From Cordylochernes scorpioides (Eukaryota > Arthropoda > Arachnida > Pseudoscorpiones > Chernetidae), in assembly GCA_030710605.1 (NCBI GenBank), contig CP092880.1:24014467-24078466 (forward strand): a DNA stretch of 64,000 nt. Reading direction: 5' to 3'. The notes below the pieces were generated by a model that was given only the letters and a program-made list of their open reading frames with translations, was not told where the DNA came from and searched no databases. Numbering within the stretch: the stretch's first letter is position 1; each line of letters starts with the position of its first letter. Positions 31,077-42,410 of the stretch are shown here, one piece after another. The translations under genes and the position numbers were made by a program.

Positions 31077-31278
31077 TATTATGATGCATTAGCGCGCCAT
31101 CTGTTATAAAAATTCGAAACTATTATAGACGGGTATGATTCTTTTAAAAATTAAACATTTTCCATTAATTTTTCCATTGCAGTAAGGGCAGTATAAATTG
31201 TTAATTTTTAAAAATATCATACGCGTCTATAATAGTTTCGAATTTTCATAACAGATGGCGCGCTAATGCATCATAATA
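31077..31278. mobile_element. Foldback repeat FB2
   Basis: Arms of about 85 bp from TATTATGATGCATTAGCGCG to its complement at 31278, with the middle TCCATTGCAGTAAGGGCAG. Not related to FB1. Confidence 0.7.
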
Positions 31279-31654
31279 TAGAATTTAATACAGTTTAAAA
31301 CTGGCGGTCGTTCTAGAACTCTTTGTTAAACCGTCTTCCACAGTTTGTGGCCCACCATCCTCTCTCATAGTGAGGAGACATTGTCAGATGTCTACTCTAT
31401 ATTTGTTCTTTAGTTTTATTTGGAAGTGTGTGAGCATTGTAGTGTCTCAGTTCACCAGCCTTCCTATGTAGTATCAAAGATATATTTGAGGCTATTGTTT
31501 GAACCAGGTATATTAAACTTCATATTTATCTTATCTTATATTATATCTATTATTATGTTATATTATATTCATATTTATCATATATAACTTTCCTTTATCA
31601 GCTTCTACCATGACCAACCAAAAATATAAATATGAAAGAGTAGTACAAAAGTGA
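31279..31654. other. Non-coding stretch
   Basis: Unrecognised AT-rich sequence with a run of TATTATAT-type words near 31520-31570. Confidence 0.4.
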
Positions 31655-32065
31655 AATTGTACTGGGATAAAGTGGATAAATTAAGAAAAAGGCATTTCCT
31701 GATTATACAACTAAAAGTTGCTGATGGCTTGCGCCATCTGATGGAAGAAATATCAACTATTCGTTGATTTTTAATTTTTCCAGAATTATCCAAATATTCA
31801 TTTTTGATTGATCAAGAAAAGATAAAAACATATGCGTTTCGAGCTGTTGGTTCTTCGTCAAGGGGTGCAAGCTTTTTTTTTTTTTTTGAGGGCTCGTTGA
31901 GGTACTGCTTGCATCATGCTGACGAGGGCCTTTTCTTGAATAATCAAGAATGGGTATTTGGCCAATTCTGGAATAATTAAAAATCAACAAATGGTTGATA
32001 TTTATTCCGACAGAAACTTCTAGTTGTACAATCAGGATATGCCTTTTTCTTAAAATATATGAGCT
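31655..32065. repeat. Imperfect inverted repeat
   Basis: 31670-31800 and about 31940-32060 pair along roughly 130 bp (AAGAAAAAGGCATTTCCTGAT against ATCAGGATATGCCTTTTTCTT). The outer parts share the GATGCCTTTTTCT end with repeats at 12265 and 37590. Between the arms there is a T-run near 31870. Confidence 0.6.
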
Positions 32066-33060
32066 AGGCCAACTTTTCACGGAAGTAAAAACTGAACATA
32101 GCTGGTTCATTTGTCCAGTATTTGATAATTTAGAATGAGCAAACATTTTGAATGTCAGAAATTTGATATTTAAACATTTGTAAAAGAATATTTATAAAAA
32201 TATTAAATAGTATTTTTTGGAAAATCTTTCATATAGAGCTAAAAATGATCAATGTGATTCATAAATTAAATTTTAAATTATTTTCAGTCTAAATCTAATG
32301 ATTTAATTTTTTTTTTTGCGTTTTGATATTCAAAAAAATATATTATTATAATTTGTATATTTAATTTATATATATAAATATCTTCATAAAAATATATCAA
32401 AATATTTAGGACTCTCTATTAAAAAAAATCTCGTTTCCAGCGTTCCAACAATGGGCCAGTCGGTTGGGAATTGAGGTGGAGGCGGGTCTGCTTTGAGACT
32501 CTGTCCGAATTTACTTGTTTCCTCAGATATTGAGGCTTTGTCTTCCTCTCCCCCGACTCTTTGATCTTTGAGACGGAGTCCATAGTATCGGCAGACCAGT
32601 TCCTGGCAGGGCCTGGACCATCAGCTCGGCCGAGAGCGAGTTGGATGCTCTGGTTGTGCCAGAAGAGTGGAATAGGGCTTCTACGGAGGCGAAGCGCCAC
32701 TATAAACAAAGGCTAACGCGCTGAGCAGGTACCTCCTGGGTGGCAGGAAACCCTTTGCGTAAATATTCATGACCTGGTCTGGTGATGCGTGGACTTCTTG
32801 AGGAGTAAAAACAAAATAATTTTACTAAAGAATTTCAATAAAAAATCACCTTACCACCACAACCTCTAAATAGATTTTAATAGTCTTTTGGTTGTATTTT
32901 GTGTGATTTTATTTTTCGCTGTAAGCTTCAGCAAAACTAAAAATTCAATCAGCCTATTTGAAGTTTAATTTTGAAACAATAATAGGGTGCATTCTAAATA
33001 TACTCAGATAAAAATGCACCAAGGGATAACCTAGGCATTTCCTGAGTGATTTCTCTAGTT
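32066..33060. other. Non-coding with a GC-rich island
   Basis: 32410-32770 is clearly more GC-rich than its surroundings and holds a 96-residue minus reading (32419-32709) rich in Arg, Ser and Lys without a known domain. It may be the 5' part of a retroelement. The rest is AT-rich. Confidence 0.4.
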
Positions 33061-33263
33061 CAGGGTTCGGCAAACTTTTGAGTAGGAAGAGCCAAAAATT
33101 ACAATTTACAAAATTTCATAGTTTTTAAAGAGCCACTCAATTTTTTCTTGCCAACAATAAATAGTACTCTCATAAGTATTTGCGTATGGAACTATATAAA
33201 GAGCCTCAGCTCCACATTCAAAGTGCCGCATGTATCTCGCGAGCCGCAGTTTGCCGACCCCTG
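33061..33263. mobile_element. hAT-like MITE
   Basis: Ends CAGGGTTCGGCAAACTTTTG and CAGTTTGCCGACCCCTG form an inverted repeat of about 17 bp; the inside has GAGCCACTCAATTTTTTCTTG and GCGAGCCGCAG. It is the inverse arrangement of 6154-6361. Flanks end in TAGTT on both sides but a full 8-bp duplication is not clean. Confidence 0.7.
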
Positions 33264-33439
33264 GTTAGTTAATTATATTTACATATATATATATTTACAA
33301 ATTTCTCTGTGTCTAGGTTTTTTATCCATCCTAATAAACATACAAACTAAATTTTAACATCTCCTTTATTATTTATTACCAGTTGCAAACAAGACCCGCT
33401 ATATCCGATCTGGATAATTACGCGTTAAACTATTTACAA

Positions 33440-34405
33440 CTAGCCGAGTGACCCGGGCAACGCCCAGGGTTTACCCAAAGGGCCTGCAGAGACTTTAAAA
33501 GTATAGATGGTGGCTTAAAAATCGCAATGGGTATATTCCGATTTCCTAGAAGCAGCATTTCAAGTAAGGATAAGTAAAAATACTTTCTAAGTATAAATTC
33601 GTTAGTTCGACCATGTTTTGATTTCCAGAACCTATGAAATTACAAACAGTAATTCGACAATACCGATAATTCGACACCTTGCGATAATTCGACCCTGATT
33701 TGATTTCCCAATCTCTGGCCTATCAAATAACAAACGGTAATTCGACAATATTAAATATTCACCACTTCTGATAATTCAACCATTTTAAAATGCAAATTTC
33801 GACGATTGATGTTTACTTACAACTTTACTAATAAAAAGGTATTATAGATGCGAGCAACGAAACATTTTGAACCCATATAACGCAAATTCATATCCTCACT
33901 TATAGGGTGTCAAGCCTAAAGGATGCGAATTCATGTCCCTGATTTCTAAAAATTAACATAAAATTGTAGGCTACCAACGCGAATTCGCGTCTACTGGGAT
34001 CTTTTCCCATACCTTCTTGCCTATTGATCAGTGGGTTGGGTTGGGGGGAATGTCAGCTGTCCCAATGTACCTGTAAAATGTCACATGCGACCGAGTTCAA
34101 GCAGCCATTATTTTTATTTATTTCAAGCTATATAGATTACATTAAAAGAAAATAGCATTTTTTAAACATGTTTTTATATGAACAACTCGATTTTCATACG
34201 GCCCACTGGACCATGTAACTCTGGAATCATAAGTGCAAAAACAGACATCCCTAAAGGACTCCTTTAAAATATCTTCATGATTCTTTTTTAATAATATTCT
34301 TAAACATTTTTAATTTTTTTCATATTTATTTACTTTTCAATATAGAAAATAAGATAACATAAAAGGGATAAATTCATTTAATGGACCTCACTAAAAACTG
34401 CATTT
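33440..34405 (-). mobile_element. Helitron-like 3' end and unclassified body
   Basis: On the minus strand a GC hairpin (CCCTGGGCGTTGCCCGGG) is followed by TCACTCGG and CTAG|T at 33440. No matching 5' end was found before the next element. Inside are several TAATTCGAC repeats (33640-33790). Confidence 0.45.
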
Positions 34406-34770
34406 CTAGCCGAATGACCCGGGCAACGCCCGGGTTTTACCCGATTAAATGTTTTTATTCAAATACTATTCGTTACAATTATAAATTGGAGCCGTGGATG
34501 TCAATCTTGTGAAACGTCCCGTTCCAAACTTTACATGTACATTAGGTCAGCTGGTATTACCCCCCATTTTCACCGCTAGAGGCGCGAGCGAAAGAGCAAA
34601 TTTGCAAATAACACGACGGATATTCGGGATAGAGACCTGAAATTTTCACTAAGAGTTTTTCCAGATTCTACTTTATATACTGTTAAAATTTCAGTCAGAT
34701 TAGTTACGTATTGTGGACGTGTATAGTTGACAAACATACATACATACGCTGACTTTTATATATATAGGGA
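34406..34770 (-). mobile_element. Helitron-like element, both ends visible
   Basis: Minus strand: 5' end A|TCCCTATATATATAAAAG at 34770; 3' end hairpin ACCCGGGC-GTT-GCCCGGGT (8-bp stem), 7 bases, CTAG at 34406. It is 365 bp, without U2 sequence and without a protein. The base after CTAG is A rather than the usual T. Confidence 0.65.
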
Positions 34771-34812
34771 TAATAATATAAATGAGTTTTAAAAATTGTA
34801 AAAAAAAAAAAA

Positions 34813-34883
34813 TGCATCGGCCGGGAATCGAACTTGGGCCGCCCGCGTGGCAGGTGAGCTTTCTACCACTGAACCATTGATGC
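34813..34883 (-). tRNA. tRNA-Gly(GCC), probable pseudogene
   Basis: 71 bases on the minus strand with anticodon loop CTGCCAC (GCC). Compared with normal tRNA-Gly, G to A changes break two acceptor pairs, two T-stem pairs and one anticodon-stem pair. A T-run follows on that strand (34801-34812), fitting a pol III terminator. The fold is too damaged to expect function. Confidence 0.7.
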
Positions 34884-35095
34884 TTATAAGAAATGGCCCT
34901 ATTTGGGTATTTATTCCATTCACAAAAGCAAACGATGACAGAATTGTTGATGACTCTGATACTTGTATTTATAATTATGTTAGCATAATGAATTAGTCAG
35001 TATTCCCATGGTCTCCAGAGAAAAGGTGTGAATTGACTTTTTGAAAATATACATAATTATAAAGATAGAAGCTTCTATAGAAATAAATAAAATAA

Positions 35096-35168
35096 GCCGA
35101 AATAGCTCAGTTAGGAGAGCGTTAGACTGAATATCTAAAGGTCCCTGGTTCGATCCCGGGTTTCGGCA
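35096..35168 (+). tRNA. tRNA-Phe(GAA)
   Basis: 73 bases. Acceptor GCCGAAA pairs with TTTCGGC, D-arm GCTC/GAGC, anticodon loop CTGAATA (GAA) on stem TTAGA/TCTAA, T-arm CCTGG/CCGGG with loop TTCGATC. No intron. Seven T follow from 35171, a pol III terminator. All stems pair, so it may be functional; base 37 is T where A or G is normal, a warning sign. Confidence 0.9.
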
Positions 35169-35330
35169 TCTTTTTTTAATTTTTAAATTTTTACTTACCG
35201 TAACTTGACACGTGACTTAACGTGACAGAATTGTGCATGACGCTGATAACAGTATATATTAATGTGACATCACTTCCCACTCAATATGTTGTGGGACTAC
35301 CATTAAAACATCTTGTTGATTATAAACACA
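35169..35330. other. Spacer after tRNA-Phe
   Basis: T-run terminator, then unrecognised sequence. Confidence 0.4.
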
Positions 35331-35520
35331 AGGTAATAAAACCAAATCCATATAAATAAATAGTGTGTGACGTTTCAGCGTTGTTACCATCTTCAAACAA
35401 AAGTACTGAATGATACTTTTGTCAGTACTTTTGTCTGAAGATGGTAACAATGCTGTTACTGAAACATCACACACTATTTATTTATTTAGATTTGGTATTA
35501 TTACCATGGGTTTAAAATCT
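35331..35520. repeat. Inverted repeat, MITE-like
   Basis: Arms of about 75 bp: GTGTGTGACGTTTCAGCG and TTGTTACCATCTTCA on the left, their near complements on the right. A third single arm lies at 35815-35920. Non-coding. Confidence 0.6.
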
Positions 35521-37620
35521 ATAATCCAAATTGTGCCTTATCATCTTGTTGATTAAGAAATGAAAAGTTATGAACCTTTATTCCTCACAATTTAATAAAT
35601 TATATAATAAGAGGATTGAATTTCAACATGAATAAATTATCATTTGAGAAGCAGTTAGAAAACAAAACAAGATGTTTTAAAATGTCAAAGTGGGTATATT
35701 TCTTTGTCCAAAAATCACTTATTAATTGCATTGCAAAATATTTAGTAGCAAAAATTTGTATTGAATAATTTAGAATTTGATAAGGTAAAATTTGGGTTAT
35801 AGATTATAAACAAAAGGTAATAAGACTGTATCCAAATAAATAAATAAGTGTGTGACATTTTGGTAACAGCGTTGTTACCATCTTCAGGACAAAAATACTG
35901 AAACATGACAAACATGACAATAGCTTATTATAAATTTTTTAGATCATCATTATGTAAGGAACAGTCAACAAGTGAATGACTTTGAGACGAAGAGTAAAGC
36001 CAGTTTAATTTCTATGTAAATAACACAAGATGATTATTATCTTACCCAATTGGGAGAATCTATGTGGGGCAAGTCCTTAATAAAGGCTTTTGTGTGTGTG
36101 TGTGTGTTTATTATCAACGCCTAACCATTTTTCTATTTTTTTGTAACAATTTTGTAATAATTTAAATAATTAAATGACTTGTAAATTATTCGTGAAATGC
36201 TTAGAGTATATATATTTAAATATTTCAGGAAATTTAAAATTAATATTGTTTGTCCTTGGAAGGTTTAGATAAAATATTTTTTTAAATATATAAATTCTTC
36301 AAAGATTTTTGTCAACAATCAAACTACATGACAACATTATACAACATTTTTATGCACAAAGATTTTTAAAAATCTTAGTTTCACTTCAGAGTTGGAAAAA
36401 AAATATTTAGGCGAAAAAAAATAATCATCTATACCTTTTTTTCCTCTTATGTAATTAATGTAAATATTTTTAAAGAGATCTTGATAATTTAAATAATCAT
36501 TGCATAAACAATGTTGCAAAGTAATCTTATTATCTTGTATAAAAGATATATAATTTCCTCAAAAAAAGAAAAATGATAAATATATTATAAATATATAGCT
36601 ATATACCTTTGGTTTTCGCTTTATTAGTAATATTATACAATATAAAGAAATATAAAAGAAATAAATGCTAGAATAAAAAGAACGCGCTTTCAAAACAAAG
36701 GAATTGATGATGATAAATGCAAAAAATCTACGATTGTAAAATAGATTAAATTAAAAAATAAAAATAACTGTTAACATTAGGAAAATAAAAACAGAACTAA
36801 CATACGAAGAAAAAAATAACGAAAATTTTGGTATATAGATCGTTATGTGTAGTTCAGAATCTTCGGAGGAGATAGCTTAGGACTTTACAATGGAAAACTC
36901 TGTTACGGTATTATCTATATAGATAATTGTAGTAGAGTAGGTAACAGAATTATCAAAAAGAAAATAAACAATAAAAAAAAGAGAATTGAATAAACATATA
37001 CATTAAACAAATAAGCAACAACATAAGTAGATAGAAGAAATCGCAAGGTAGTTATTTACAGTATGTTGAGCAATGATGGAAGTTGATTTAATGAATTTAT
37101 CTGTAATAATTAGTATCGTGGAGAGAGAAAGTTGATCAAGTTGAGCTATTTACAATGAGTAACATCTTCTTTGCTAAATAGGTTTGTAACCTCTGGTGAT
37201 ATTAACTGCCAAATTTCTGATATCAAATACCAGGTTCGATAAACCATAAACGACCATTTTTTATAACCATAAACGATAGTTTTAAAAATATCCATCAATT
37301 TCTATTGAATATGTTTAAGTATATCTACACTAGTGAGTGCAAATAATCAAACCAGGGTTTTGATATCCTGGAAATGTGAAAAAGTCGAACACATACTTGA
37401 AAAAAAAAAAACGTTCTTCCCTGATTTATAATAGAATAAAATCAAACGCGTACGTGGTTAGCTTTTCTTGATTAATTTAAAATGGGTATTTGGCCAATAA
37501 TGGAGTAATTAGAATTCAACGAGAATAGTTTATATTTATTCCGATAGATGGCGTAAGCAATCAGCAACTTTCAGTTGCACAATAAGGAGATGCCTTTTTC
37601 TTTTTCATAATAAAGTACAA
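35521..37620. other. AT-rich non-coding stretch
   Basis: No gene. Contents: a lone inverted-repeat arm (35815-35920); a non-LTR 3' end with (TG)n tail at 36050-36110; a dispersed repeat piece at 37530-37605 (CAGCAACTTTCAGTTGC). Most of 36111-37500 shows nothing recognisable. Confidence 0.5.
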
Positions 37621-37650
37621 TGTTAAATATATTATACATATTTACGTAAT

Positions 37651-37835
37651 GTGCCTAAAATTGGTAGAATTGATTCTTCAATCTGCTTATGTGACCAAGA
37701 AGATCAGAACCCTGAGAATATTTTAATCTGGTGCCCACTTGTTGCAGATTTGAGAGCACAATGTCAAATGAACACTTCCAGTTTAAGCCAAATGGTTTCC
37801 AGTAAAGAAGAATATAGAAAATTTAACAAATTCTG
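37651..37835 (+). pseudogene. LINE ORF2 C-terminal fragment, ends at assembly gap
   Basis: The plus reading PKIGRIDSSICLCDQEDQNP, then ILIWCPLVADLR, is a LINE C-terminal Cys/His tail (CxC...CP), a different family from the one at 17068. It runs into the N block, so its end is unknown. Confidence 0.65.
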
Positions 37836-37935
37836 NNNNNNNNNNNNNNNNNNNNNNNNNNNNNNNNNNNNNNNNNNNNNNNNNNNNNNNNNNNNNNNNN
37901 NNNNNNNNNNNNNNNNNNNNNNNNNNNNNNNNNNN
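37836..37935. other. Assembly gap, 100 N
   Basis: Exactly 100 N, the usual placeholder for a gap of unknown size. Left is a LINE tail, right a Gypsy fragment, so the true sequence is missing and the two sides need not be close. Confidence 0.99.
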
Positions 37936-38235
37936 TGTGATTGTAGGTTGAAGCCGTTGTGGCTTTGTGAGTTGAGGGCATATAGTAATGGCAATTGGTT
38001 TTAGGAAAGAAGTTGTGTGGTGCGGGGTTAGAATGGTGGCATGTAGAGAGTTGTGGTTGGGTCAATGAATGCATGCAAGGGTTGCCATGTGTGAAAGATT
38101 TGGGTGCAGTGCAAGTCCTTTGGGACAGGTTTTGGCCTAGCCCGTGCGTGCATTCATTGGATACATGGTTAAAGGGGTAGGTCCTGGGTCAGATACAAGT
38201 CCAAAGTCAATTTCTTGACGTCATAGGGTGGAGAG
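37936..38235 (-). pseudogene. Element D: fragment of Gypsy pol N-terminal region
   Basis: The minus reading HSLTQPQLSTCHHSN and TNCHYYMPSTHKATTASTYN aligns with residues just after the protease in Gypsy A (HSLRKPHLSTCP, FYMPSNNQTTTTSTYE). The protease itself is lost; a deletion joins this piece directly to the end of gag at 38236. Confidence 0.7.
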
Positions 38236-38241
38236 CCTACC

Positions 38242-38860
38242 TCAGTCTCGAAAGGTCTCCACTGGGGCGTCTTTGGCTTGGGATGGCTGCTCGGGACGTC
38301 TGATGGGCTGGATCGGGACCGATTGCACTGTCCGCGAAATTGAAGGGTGAAATCTGGCCGTTTGCACTGCCCTGACTCGAATGGATCGGTTTCGGACCAT
38401 TTGCACTGTCCTTGGTCGTGTGGATTGCTTTCGGGTACTGTATGGATACGGCATGGCGGGTGGTGACTCCTCGGTGGGCGTCAGGTTGTTCGTACACGTA
38501 CCGGCGGTAAGTCCGTCCATCTTGCCTGGGGCGGCGGCGCGACCGTCATCTCTCCCGGGGGTGGGGCTCCGGTACGCCGTCTCTAGTTGGGTGGTGTCAA
38601 CTCGTCGGAGGGCAACCGTCAACTGCCATATAATGGCCGTCAGAAGGCGTCTTGTCGCTTCTCTCTGTGCCAGCTTCTTACCCTTTCCGTTCGTCGCTTT
38701 GCCGTTGTCACCTTTAACGTTGGTCGTATCTTGGCTACTTTCCATCATTATCCTGTCGACTCAATTCTGTCGCAATATCGTTGCGATGTTTTTTAGTTAT
38801 TGGTTGAGAATGGGGTTGATTGTTGATGGCGCAGTCGTGGTGCTGAGGGAAGTGAAGCAT
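38242..38860 (-). pseudogene. Element D: Gag relic, related to Gypsy A
   Basis: The frame begins in the LTR with an ATG at 38858-38860, 31 codons before the LTR edge, and shares KKHRNDIATELSRQD with Gypsy A. The main part is much shorter than Gypsy A Gag: the helical core and zinc knuckle are missing, and the rest is Pro/Thr/Arg-rich. It ends TFRD plus TGA, with the same TTT CGA GAC TGA block as Gypsy A. An internal deletion is likely. Confidence 0.7.
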
Positions 38861-39456
38861 ACAGGGGAAAATAAACCAGGATACTTGATGGGGTTGAAAT
38901 AAGGCAACTAATCGGAGGAAAGAAAGGCTTTGAGAAGGTGGAGCGGGTTGACTATTGGCTATCTATTCACATGGCGGTGATTGACTTAGCTGAAAGGATG
39001 AGCGGGGAAGGATCTCTAGAGCAGGTGTTACCTCGGTGGGAGCTAGCTAACTACTCGATGGTGTCCAGCCGATGACTGTAGGTCCTAACTCGGTGGGATC
39101 CAAGTGATGACTGTCAATTCTTGGTTCTCGATTTAACACGAGAACTCTTCTTACTTCCCATTGGTTGACCTGTGTGTCGTGGAGGTTCCCTATAGGTCCT
39201 CCACTAATGAGTTGCTCCCTGATTGGTCTACGTTACGTCTTTGTCTTTGGACATGTTTCAGCTTGACCAGGAAATACTGTGTCGTTGAACTCGAACTTTT
39301 ACGAGTTCCGCGATAATAAAAACTGGTAATGATCATCTTTCTCTAGGCCTTCTTTCCTCCAGATATTGTTAAGCCTTGTTGCTTTATTGAAACTCAAATC
39401 ATACATTTTCATACATATTGGATTGGTTGGCATCTAATTATGTACAAATTATGACA
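38768..39456 (-). repeat. Element D 5' LTR
   Basis: 689 bp from TGTCGCAATATCGTTGCGAT to TACAAATTATGACA, the same ends as the Gypsy A LTR, with shared inner phrases (CCATTGGTTGACCT, CTTTATTGAAACTCAAATCA). No 3' LTR is seen on the left. Confidence 0.8.
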
Positions 39457-39460
39457 TATA

Positions 39461-40090
39461 GATGCAAACCCGACCCAATATGTATGAAATTTATGTTTCA
39501 AGATATAATAAAGAACAAGGCTTAACAAAATTGGAGAGAGAAGGCCTAGAGAGAGAATGATCATTAACAGGGTTTTATTATCCCGGAACTCGTAAAATTC
39601 GAGTTCAAGAACCTGGCATTTCCTGGTCAAGTTAAAACAAGTCCAAAGACAAAGAGTTAGAAAGGGCCAATCACAGAGCAGCTCATTTAGCCTCGAGCCT
39701 ATAGCGAACTTCCACGTCACGCAGGTCAACCAATGAGAAGGAAGAAGAGCTTTCGTTTTAAATCGAGAACACAGAATTGTCAGTAGTTAGCTAGACACCA
39801 CCGAGGTAGCACCTAGAGTTAGGAGCTGGACACCAGCGAGTTAGTATCCGGAACTTTGGAATCGCTCTCACCCGCTCAACCTATCAGATAAGTCAAATAT
39901 TCCATCATGTAATTGAATAGTCAATAGTTAATCCGATCAACCTCCCAAAACCTTTCTCTCCTCCGATTAGTTGCCTTTTATTCAACCAATCAACCCTTTG
40001 TCCTCGCTATTTTCCCCTGATGTGAACACCTGTCCACTCAGCACCAACGACTGCGCCAACACCTCAACAAGTATCAATCAACTCAAAACA
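39461..40090 (+). repeat. Inverted LTR related to element D
   Basis: Reverse complement of a diverged D-type LTR: GATGCAAACCCGACCCAATA against the end of the LTR at 39400-39440, AGGAAGAAGAGC, and GCACCAACGACTGCGCC near its far end. It stops short of the last 50 or so bases. With 38768-39456 it makes an imperfect palindrome of about 1.3 kb with only 4 bases between. Confidence 0.7.
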
Positions 40091-40334
40091 TTATTTCACC
40101 CGTAATACCACTTACATATAGATATTTTATAGCAATTTTCTCTCTCAATAGAAGAAGAATGTTGAACCTTTTTACTCTCGTGTTAAAATCATAATGAGGA
40201 AATATATCTATATAAATTTCTCTATATTTTTGTGTATGTCCTCCGATAAACTCATATGAAGAGCCGATTGTGGAGTTGTCTTTATCCATTGTCATGCTGA
40301 AAGTCTAAAGTGTTTACTGAATAATTGCTATATA

Positions 40335-41631
40335 CATAGTGTGATAAATAATTTCCAGGAATGCTGAATATTTAAAGAATTACGAAAGTATAATAAAGTT
40401 TTATTTAAAATTTCTCTAAATAATCACCGTCACTATCTATACACTTGTCCCATCTTTTATCAAAACACCTCTGAAAATCCTCATCTTTCAGGCTTTTCAA
40501 AATATTCTTCGTATTCTCCTTTATTTCAGGTATTGAGTGAAATCGACGTTCTTTTAAGACTTTTTTAATTCTAGGGTAGAGGAAAAAGTCGTTGGGGGCA
40601 AGTTCAGGAGAATAGGGTGGCTGGGGTAGTAAAGCAATTCCGTGTTTAGCCAAATAGAGTTGTACAGTAACGGCCGTATGTGGCTGTGCGTTGTCATGAT
40701 GCAAAAGCTAATTTTTCTGATGCCATTTTTCAGGTCGTTTCTGACGGACAGCCTCCCTTAAACGTCACAATACATCAAGATAGTAATGTTGATTAATGGT
40801 CTGACCCTCGGGCATGAATTCATAGTGTACCAATCCCTTTACATCAAAGAAAGTGATAAGAAGACACTTAAGCTTCGATTTGATCATCCTTGCTTTCTTG
40901 AATCTTAGTTCTCCAGGTTCTAGCCACTGGCTTGATTGCCTCTTAGTCTCGGGATCATATACGTGCACCCATATTTCATCTCCCGTGATAACATATTTGA
41001 GCCAATGGGGATCAGAATTAAACATTTCGACCATGTTTTTGCACGTTTCTTTGCGATGCTCTTTCTGCTCATTCGCTAAAAGATGTGGGACAAATTTAGC
41101 CGGGGATCGATAAGATGCAGATCATTCTTTATGATGGTTTGGCATGTTCTAAAAGAGATATCCAAGTCTTCTGATAGTTATTCTTGGATTTTCTTTGATC
41201 GATGACTTGATTTTGAGTGCATTTTCGGGGTTTCTTATCGATAAAGGTCTGCCAGTGTGTAGATCATCCTTGACGCTTGTTCGAACAGATTTAAATCGTG
41301 TAAACCATTCAAATGTCCTCGATTATGATAGGGCATCTTATTTAAAAGCCTGATACAACATTTGAATGATTCGGAAGCTGTTTTCCCTCATTTAAAGCAA
41401 AACTCTATACAGGCTCGCTGTTTTTCAATACAGTCCACGCTGAAGTTAGAAATTTTCTGATATACTCGAGCTTATAACTTTGAAAAAACGTGAGCGCGTG
41501 CGTCTGTGTGATCTTTTTTTCCCTACGTGTTGATAAATGTTTTATCTATAAGGTCCTTACAAAATTATTTCATTATTTTGAATATTTTACGTGTTCCAGC
41601 CTCATTCCTGGAAATTATTGATCACACGTTG
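40335..41631 (-). mobile_element. mariner element, decayed, with intact TIRs
   Basis: 1297 bp between TA dinucleotides (40333-40334, 41632-41633). Terminal inverted repeats of about 28 bp share GTGTGAT, AATAATTTCCAGGAATG, with three mismatches. On the minus strand the transposase shows ITGDEIWVHVYDPETKRQ and MPEGQTINQHYYLDVL (41034-40765), then HHDNAQPHTA and YSPELAPNDFFL (40704-40405), DD34D spacing. Stops and frameshifts in the N-terminal half and between the two pieces make it inactive. It differs from the relic at 4790-6120. Confidence 0.9.
40405..41113 (-). pseudogene. mariner transposase pseudogene
   Basis: Catalytic Asp residues are all present: one in ITGDE, one in HHDN, one in APNDFF, with 34 residues between the last two. 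The coding is split into at least two frames (41034-40765 and 40704-40405), and the DNA-binding half is full of stops. Confidence 0.85.
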
Positions 41632-41826
41632 TATCTATAAACCTACAAAATGGAATTCGTAAGATGATATGAATATCAGTAAAAAGCAATCTATACAGAG
41701 AGCTTGAGTGGAAATACAACTCTTATCACACACGATAAACATATAAAACATATTTATAATTGAAGAACTCTAACATTCTAATCTCTCAGTGCAAATAAAG
41801 AGGATCTCTGCACAACAAATAATACT

Positions 41827-42117
41827 CTTGAAGTTACACCGCATGAGTTTCTTTTAAACGAAAAATCAAATTTTTATTTCAAGGTGAAATATCGACTATT
41901 TCTAACCTTTTTGGATGAGGTATGAAAGGATGAATTATGAAAAGTAATGATGAACGGAAAAATAAAAGTGTCCAGGGATGGTTTTTCCGTTCATCATTAC
42001 TTTTCATAATTCATCCTTTCATACCTCATCTAAAAAGGTTAGAAATAGTCGATATTTCACCTTGAAATAAAATTTTGATTTTTCGTTTAAAAGAAACTCA
42101 TGCGGTGTAACTTCAAG
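41827..42117. mobile_element. Foldback repeat FB1, complete
   Basis: Arms 41827-41962 and 41982-42117 (136 bp) pair almost perfectly; the loop region carries GTGTCCAGGGATGG, as in the other FB1 copies. Outer ends CTTGAAG and CTTCAAG. Confidence 0.8.
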
Positions 42118-42410
42118 TGTCGTTTTACAATCACAGGCCGCAGTGTATTATAAATAATACTCTATTAAATTTCTCTCAAAAATCATTTATAATTTTAGAA
42201 GAAATACTGTGGCCCTTTTGAATTGTAGTAGGTGAGGATATCCTATAGTTATCTTAATTGTCAAACAAATGCTACAGGTTTCTGGAGATCTTTATCTTTA
42301 TTAAATATAATCTCGAGCTTTCGGGCATCTCTGTCCTTCTACAGAAGTACATAGAAACATATAAATGCCGTTAAGATGCTAACTGATTTATATATACATT
42401 TAAATATTAA
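42118..42410. other. Non-coding spacer left of copy B
   Basis: Includes a single arm of the TIR repeat seen at 2575 (42297-42342, CTCGAGCTTTCGGGCATCTC). Otherwise nothing recognised. Confidence 0.5.

Noticed and set aside
32419..32709. GC-rich 96-residue ORF as a host exon
   Set aside because: No domain, no splice signals that could be tied to a gene, and repeats on both sides.
38381..38902. 173-residue plus-strand ORF over element D
   Set aside because: Antisense of the gag relic; no known domain.
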